This document shows positions 33,613-38,148 of a stretch of DNA of 38,148 nt, in pieces (position 1 is the first letter of the stretch; every line of letters starts with the position of its first letter). The stretch lies in the NCBI GenBank assembly GCA_012837835.1, contig DUQK01000001.1, forward strand, positions 1-38,148, in the 5' to 3' direction. The notes beneath the pieces are model-generated. The model made no database searches. It saw only the letters and a list, made by a program, of their open reading frames with translations, and was not told the DNA's origin. A program made the position numbers and the translations under genes. The stretch comes from Christensenellaceae bacterium (lineage in GTDB: Bacteria > Bacillota > Clostridia > Christensenellales > Aristaeellaceae).

Positions 33613-34413
33613 ATGGATCTTTCACTTTGTTCACTGGTTAGCGGGTCTACCGGAAATTGCACCTATGTTTCGGGAGGAAATACAAGGCTGCTTGTAGATG
33701 CAGGCACATCTGCAAAGCGTATTACTGAAAGGCTTTGCAATTTAGGAATCCCGGCTGGAGAACTTAACGGAATTTTAGTAACGCATGAGCACACTGACCA
33801 TATACAAGGGGTTGGCGTGCTTGCAAGAAGATATAATATTCCTATATATGCAACCCATGGCACATGGGAAGCTATGTATGACAAGATAGGTAATATTGAA
33901 AAGCACCAAATACGCGTAATCTCCGCAGACGATGATTTTTATATAGATGATATAGCGGTAAGCCCTTTTGCCATATCGCATGATGCGAATGAGCCTGTGG
34001 CATACCGCCTTTACTATAACGCGCGCTCCGTTTCTGTTGCTACGGATTTGGGTCATGCTTGTAAAAAAGTAAAATCCCGCCTATCAGGAAGCGATTTTTT
34101 GCTATTTGAAAGCAACCATGACCCTACACTTCTTGAAAACAACAGCCGCTATCCGACAACTCTTAAAAAGCGCATATCAGGCAGAAAAGGGCATTTAAGC
34201 AATGAAGCCTGTGCAATGTGCCTTATGGATTTATTAGAAACCGGCGTAAAAAATGTAATGCTTGGGCATTTAAGCCAGCAGAACAACACGCCCGAGCTTG
34301 CACTTAGCACCGTAAGCGATATACTGGAAAGCAAAGGCGTTGTGGTGGGCAAAGATGTATCTATAAGCATTGCGGACCCTGAAATAAGCAGTAGTTTATA
34401 CCTTATAAGATGA
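33613..34413 (+). CDS. Metallo-beta-lactamase-fold hydrolase, WalJ/YycJ-like
   Basis: A 266-aa protein with the family start SLCSLVSGSTGNCTYV and the metal motif HEHTDH (58-63). Further ligand positions lie in FAISHDANEPVAY (about 120-132), TDLGH (about 141-145) and MLGHLSQQNN (about 218-227). YycJ/WalJ proteins are often encoded in the WalRK cell-wall regulon and act as exonuclease-like or wall-linked hydrolases; their substrate is debated. Here no walRK is near; the gene has its own promoter and precedes comEC. Confidence 0.88.
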   Translation: MDLSLCSLVSGSTGNCTYVSGGNTRLLVDAGTSAKRITERLCNLGIPAGELNGILVTHEHTDHIQGVGVLARRYNIPIYATHGTWEAMYDKIGNIEKHQIRVISADDDFYIDDIAVSPFAISHDANEPVAYRLYYNARSVSVATDLGHACKKVKSRLSGSDFLLFESNHDPTLLENNSRYPTTLKKRISGRKGHLSNEACAMCLMDLLETGVKNVMLGHLSQQNNTPELALSTVSDILESKGVVVGKDVSISIADPEISSSLYLIR

Positions 34414-34479
34414 TAAAGACGCTCATATATAATATCTATATAGCATCAGGCGGAAATACAACTTCTTTTTTATAGTATT

Positions 34480-36795
34480 ATGGGCGACTATAATTTTTTA
34501 AAGCAAAGAAAACTTGTAAGCATAGCGTTTTTCTTTGGCGTAGGTATATGTTTAGGCTACGCATGGGATTCCGCTCCCATTTCGGTTTTGCTTTTGGTTA
34601 GCCTTTTGCTTCTCGTTTTAGCCATTGTGATATCAAAAAAAGGCAGGGCGGCTATATATTGCGTGTGCGCGTTTTCTCTTTTACTTGGCATTGCAAGGAT
34701 GTCATATGCAAATAATCCCGCACTACCGCCAAAGGGCAAAATGTATGTTAAAGCAACAGTACATGGCGAAGGTAAAATAAAAGAAAACGAACCTAAGGCG
34801 CAGCTATATCTATCAAATATTACTCTTGCTGATGAAAATGGAAATGAGTATACCCACCCCAAAGCCTACTGGACATATTATTTTAACAAGGGCGACAGCC
34901 GTATACTGCCCTTAGACGGGCAGAAGGTTTCATTTTACGGCAATGTATACTACCCTTCCCCTGCACAAAACCCCTACGGCTTTGATTTTAGGCTATTTTT
35001 ACTTCAAAGGGGTACAAGCATAGGCATAAGCGGAGCTAAGGAACTTGAACTTATCCCTTATAGACAGCACGAAGCAAAAAACCCTTTCCTGCGCATGAAA
35101 AACAACGCAGTAATAAGAATGAATGATTTGTTTGGAAATAGTTCCGCCCTTCCAAACGCGCTGCTTCTGGGCGATAGAAGTAAGTTAGATGCGGACACAA
35201 AAAAGTCATTCCAATTGGCGGGCATATCGCATGTGCTTGCCATAAGCGGTTTGCATATTTCATTGCTTGTATATGTTATTGATGCGTTTTTTTCAAAGCT
35301 TAAATTAAACAAGAAAATAAACAATATTTTGATACTATGCTTTTTGCTATTCTATTGCATATTTTTAGACTTTTCATCATCAGTGGTTAGGGCATCTGTA
35401 ATGGCTGCGTTATTTATGTTTGGAAAATATATGCGAAAGAGGAGAGATACTTTAAGCAGCTTAGCTTTATCTTTCCTAATAATACTAATAATTAAACCCT
35501 TTGAAATATTCAGCGCAGGGTTTCAGCTAAGCTTTCTTGCAGTACTGGGTATAATACTTGTAAGTAACAGGCTAAGGTATGAGCTTAATAAAAGACCTTA
35601 TTCTCCGCTTAATAAGCTTATACTAGCCTATGGCGCAACGCTGGGGGCAAGCCTATTTACAATGCCTGTGCTTGCAAATACATTCCATTACGCCCCTCTT
35701 AGCGCTTTAATCTTCAGTCCCATTGCGATATGGGCTGTAGGCATACTTATGCCCGCATACCTTTTTTCTTTTGCGGCATCATTTATTTCAATGGGTATAG
35801 TAAAGGCGCTTGTAGTACCACCTGTTAAGCTGTGCGCAAATATTTTTGAATTGGCGGCTGAAAAGGTAGCAATGCTGCCATACGCAAGCATAAGGCTTCC
35901 CGCTATACCTTGGTATATAAGCCTTATGTATTATATATTATTGTTGCTATTAAGCCGGTATGTTATTTTTAATAAAAAGCAAAAATTTGTGATTGTGGCA
36001 TTATCAGTAATATTTGCGGCGGTAAATATTGCAGTTAACCATGATAACAGCGTACGTTATTTACAGCTTAGCGTAGGCAATGCGGACAGCGCGGTAATAG
36101 AAGACGGCAAATACACATATGTCATAGACGCAGGTAAAAACGGCGGGGATTTATCAAGCTATATTTTAAGCCGTGGGCGCAATATTGACGCGCTATTTAT
36201 ATCCCACCTGCATATGGACCATGTAGGCGGGCTTGAGGAGCTATTGTCAAATGAAGTGCCTATAGCTAAAATATATGTATCCCATGAGGCTGAAAACGCC
36301 CCTAATTTCAAGCGTATTCCGGAACCACTGCTTAAAGCTAAAGAAGCAGGCATACCTATACTTAGGCTTAACAAGGGAGATATATTAAGCCGCGGAAGGG
36401 TTAAATTAAATGTACTATGGCCTGATAAGGATAGTATGCCTAAAAACTTATCTGTAAATGACCGTTCACTCGCATTACATTTTGATTTAGACGGCATAAG
36501 CCTGCTAACCTGCGGAGACCTAGGCAAGAAATACGAGATGAATGCAGCCTTGCCAGCCGACATACTAAAAAGCGCGCACCATGGCTCAAAAAGCGCAACG
36601 CAGGAGGAGTTTTTATCCGAAGTATCTCCAGAATATATACTTGTAAGCGTATCAGAAACCAAGGAACACCAGCTTGATAATATTATGCAAACGGCTGAAA
36701 ATTTAAACCAAACACTAATCACAACCTATGAGGACGGAGCTATTATTATCCAATGTAAGGACGGAGAAATAAACATAAAGGACTGGAAAAGATGA
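34480..36795 (+). CDS. comEC: DNA uptake channel protein ComEC/Rec2
   Basis: A 771-aa membrane protein carrying single-stranded DNA into the cell in natural competence. Layout: two N-terminal helices (about 10-75), an OB-like extracytoplasmic domain (about 85-195), the Competence domain with LLLGDRSKLD and GISHVLAISGLHISLL (near 226-262) and many helices to about 520, then a C-terminal metallo-beta-lactamase domain (QLSVGNADSAVI; SHLHMDHVGG near 574-583; SAHHGSKSAT). All domains are present, so it is not truncated. No Shine-Dalgarno site precedes the ATG (the nearest purine-rich run, GGCGGA, is about 25 nt away). TATAAT occurs at 34428-34433 without a good -35. Confidence 0.94.
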   Translation: MGDYNFLKQRKLVSIAFFFGVGICLGYAWDSAPISVLLLVSLLLLVLAIVISKKGRAAIYCVCAFSLLLGIARMSYANNPALPPKGKMYVKATVHGEGKIKENEPKAQLYLSNITLADENGNEYTHPKAYWTYYFNKGDSRILPLDGQKVSFYGNVYYPSPAQNPYGFDFRLFLLQRGTSIGISGAKELELIPYRQHEAKNPFLRMKNNAVIRMNDLFGNSSALPNALLLGDRSKLDADTKKSFQLAGISHVLAISGLHISLLVYVIDAFFSKLKLNKKINNILILCFLLFYCIFLDFSSSVVRASVMAALFMFGKYMRKRRDTLSSLALSFLIILIIKPFEIFSAGFQLSFLAVLGIILVSNRLRYELNKRPYSPLNKLILAYGATLGASLFTMPVLANTFHYAPLSALIFSPIAIWAVGILMPAYLFSFAASFISMGIVKALVVPPVKLCANIFELAAEKVAMLPYASIRLPAIPWYISLMYYILLLLLSRYVIFNKKQKFVIVALSVIFAAVNIAVNHDNSVRYLQLSVGNADSAVIEDGKYTYVIDAGKNGGDLSSYILSRGRNIDALFISHLHMDHVGGLEELLSNEVPIAKIYVSHEAENAPNFKRIPEPLLKAKEAGIPILRLNKGDILSRGRVKLNVLWPDKDSMPKNLSVNDRSLALHFDLDGISLLTCGDLGKKYEMNAALPADILKSAHHGSKSATQEEFLSEVSPEYILVSVSETKEHQLDNIMQTAENLNQTLITTYEDGAIIIQCKDGEINIKDWKR

Positions 36796-37823
36796 ACGCA
36801 GCAGATTTTTTTGAAATACTTAAACAGGATAGTTTAGGCAATTGTTATTTGTTTGAAGGCGAGGAAGAGTACTTAAAGGATAGCACCCTATCTCAGCTTA
36901 AACAAAAACTTATTACGCCGCCAATGGGCGAACTTAACTTAAATACGCTTATAGACCCTGATGATAAGGAAATTATATCCGTATGCGAAACCATACCACT
37001 TATGGCGGATAGTAGGCTTGTAATAGTTAGGGAAAGCCGTTTTATACAGGATAGCGCAGGCAGAGCAAAGACCCCTTCGCAGCAGGATAATTTAGCTGAT
37101 TATCTTAAAAAAATCCCTAAGCATACTGTGCTTGTGTTCTTTGCCAGAGGCAAATCAAGCGGCAACAGAAAAATCCCAAGAGCGATAAAAAAAGCGGGCG
37201 GTCAGGTGTTATTTAACACTATGACAAATAGCGCACTTATTAAATGGATAGCTAGAGAACTTAGTAAATATAACAAGAAAATAGATAGAGCTACTGCGGA
37301 TTATATGCTTTTCTCCTGCGGACAGGACATGCTGGTACTATCAAATGAAATTGCGAAAGTCGCCGCAATATCAGGAGAAAATGAAGCTATAAGCACAGAA
37401 GATATAGATAACATATGCACAAAAACGCGTGAATATAAGGTATTTGATTTATCCGATGCTGTGTCCAGCGGAAATTCCGCACGTGCGATAGGTATAATGA
37501 ATAATTTAATATCAGAAGGTGAACCTCGAATGTTGCTGCTATCGCTGCTTCAAAGGCAGTATAGGCAAATGTTATTCTGCGCCATACTTTTAAAATCTCG
37601 CACAAGTTATTCTGAAATAGCAAGCGTTTTATCTATACCACCATTTGTTGTAAGTAAATTAACTGCCACAATAAAGCCTTACACCGTTTCTCAATTAAAG
37701 CACGCATACGAAATACTTATTGAAACGGAATATGGCATTAAGTCTGGAGAAATACCAGAGGAAGGCTCGCTTGAAAAGGCGGTATTTACGCTGCTATCCC
37801 TCAGCGAGAAAGTTAAACAATGA
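36792..37823 (+). CDS. holA: DNA polymerase III delta subunit
   Basis: A 343-aa clamp-loader subunit that opens the sliding clamp. It starts NAADFFEILKQDSLGNCYLFEGEEEY (key LFEGEEEYL near 20-28), has the degenerate AAA fold without a Walker A, and a C-terminal helical collar domain containing LLSLLQRQYRQML (about 236-248). The comEC-holA pair is common in Firmicutes. It overlaps comEC by four bases (ATGA) and the next gene by four bases, so all three are coupled. Confidence 0.93.
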   Translation: MNAADFFEILKQDSLGNCYLFEGEEEYLKDSTLSQLKQKLITPPMGELNLNTLIDPDDKEIISVCETIPLMADSRLVIVRESRFIQDSAGRAKTPSQQDNLADYLKKIPKHTVLVFFARGKSSGNRKIPRAIKKAGGQVLFNTMTNSALIKWIARELSKYNKKIDRATADYMLFSCGQDMLVLSNEIAKVAAISGENEAISTEDIDNICTKTREYKVFDLSDAVSSGNSARAIGIMNNLISEGEPRMLLLSLLQRQYRQMLFCAILLKSRTSYSEIASVLSIPPFVVSKLTATIKPYTVSQLKHAYEILIETEYGIKSGEIPEEGSLEKAVFTLLSLSEKVKQ

Positions 37824-38148
37824 TAGAAAAATTAAAGCCTATACTCCAAAAAAATAGTATTATATTAGACAGCTCAACATATGATAAGCTTGAAGCATTT
37901 AACGATATACTGCTTGAAACCAACAAAAAAACAGATTTAACCAATATTAAGCCCGAGGATATGCATATAATGCACTATGCAGATTCTATACTCCCCTTGG
38001 CAAACGGAGATTTGTTTTTAGAAGGCTCAAGCTGTATAGATGTAGGCACCGGGGCGGGCTTCCCCGGTATGCCCCTTGCAATAGTAAGAAGCGATATGCA
38101 GTTTTGTCTACTCGACTCGCTTAAAAAGCGCTGCAGCTTTTTGCAATA
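37820..38148 (+). CDS. rsmG: 16S rRNA (guanine527-N7)-methyltransferase, 5' part
   Basis: The first 109 codons are present; the gene runs off the window. It starts at the ATG overlapping the holA stop (ATGA). The N-terminal helices include NDILLETNKKTDLTNI, the RsmG-type region, followed by SAM motif I DVGTGAGFPGMPLAI and LLDSLKKRCSFL. It methylates G527 of 16S rRNA. RsmG usually sits beside mnmG or parAB near the origin, so its place behind holA is less usual; the usual gene after holA is rpsT. Confidence 0.93.
   Translation, partial: MIEKLKPILQKNSIILDSSTYDKLEAFNDILLETNKKTDLTNIKPEDMHIMHYADSILPLANGDLFLEGSSCIDVGTGAGFPGMPLAIVRSDMQFCLLDSLKKRCSFLQ

Noticed and set aside
1-38148. CRISPR arrays, tRNA or rRNA genes, transposons, prophage genes
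   Set aside because: No regularly spaced repeats, cloverleaf or rRNA-like sequence, transposase, integrase or phage structural gene was seen on reading both strands.

Overview
The window looks like chromosomal core sequence from a low-to-mid GC Bacillota, most likely class Clostridia. The evidence is gene order and gene content: rpmE-DUF1385-prmC-prfA, plsX-acpP-rnc-smc-ftsY, comEC-holA, and a DivIVA-like gene beside coaD. Shine-Dalgarno sites are strong AGGAGG types, promoters are sigma-A-like, and GTG and TTG starts are common. I see no rRNA, tRNA, CRISPR array, insertion sequence, integrase or phage gene, so this is not an obvious island.

Layout. (1) 1-193 is non-coding, with a perfect 24-bp palindrome. 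(2) 194-820 (-) is a Cys-rich C_GCAxxG_C_C-type protein, divergent from (3) a plus-strand translation block: rpmE, a DUF1385 membrane protein, prmC, prfA, and then a small stand-alone P-loop protein with its own promoter. (4) 4773-19654 is a long minus-strand run. Read in transcription order it is plsX, acpP, rnc, smc, ftsY (lipid, RNA and chromosome housekeeping); iorA, iorB, paaK and an ACT-domain protein (2-oxoacid oxidation to aryl-CoA); then alr, an unknown membrane protein, rsmD, coaD, a DivIVA-like coiled-coil protein and a membrane-anchored Pro/Lys-rich protein. (5) On the plus strand follow a GPH-type sugar symporter, ftsH, arcA and argF. (6) On the minus strand is an apparent five-gene operon: alpha/beta hydrolase, HxxxDG acyltransferase-like protein, zinc-ribbon membrane protein (DUF6320-like), M3 oligopeptidase, and a CitX-CitG fusion. 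(7) On the plus strand follow a CPBP protease, a charged helical protein, a WalJ/YycJ-like metallo-hydrolase, comEC, holA, and the 5' part of rsmG cut by the window edge.

How the genes work together. PrmC methylates the GGQ glutamine of the release factor encoded next to it. PlsX and AcpP serve phospholipid synthesis. IorAB would oxidise aryl-pyruvates with ferredoxin to aryl-acetyl-CoA, and the adjacent AMP-forming ligase interconverts aryl-acetate and its CoA ester; the ACT protein may sense the amino acid. ArcA and the ornithine carbamoyltransferase make the first two steps of the arginine deiminase pathway, but no carbamate kinase or arginine/ornithine antiporter gene lies in the window. 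CitXG makes and attaches the citrate lyase prosthetic group, yet no lyase subunit gene is present here.

The best candidates for undescribed biology are the hydrolase/acyltransferase/zinc-ribbon membrane protein trio, the orphan CitX-CitG fusion at the end of the same operon, the small P-loop protein whose -10 sits inside an inverted repeat, and the CPBP protease paired with an amphipathic charged protein. Several regulatory structures also deserve checking: an L31 leader hairpin, a terminator-like hairpin between acpP and rnc, a palindrome on the plsX -10, and a structured ftsH leader. All functions are read from sequence motifs by eye; no database search was run.
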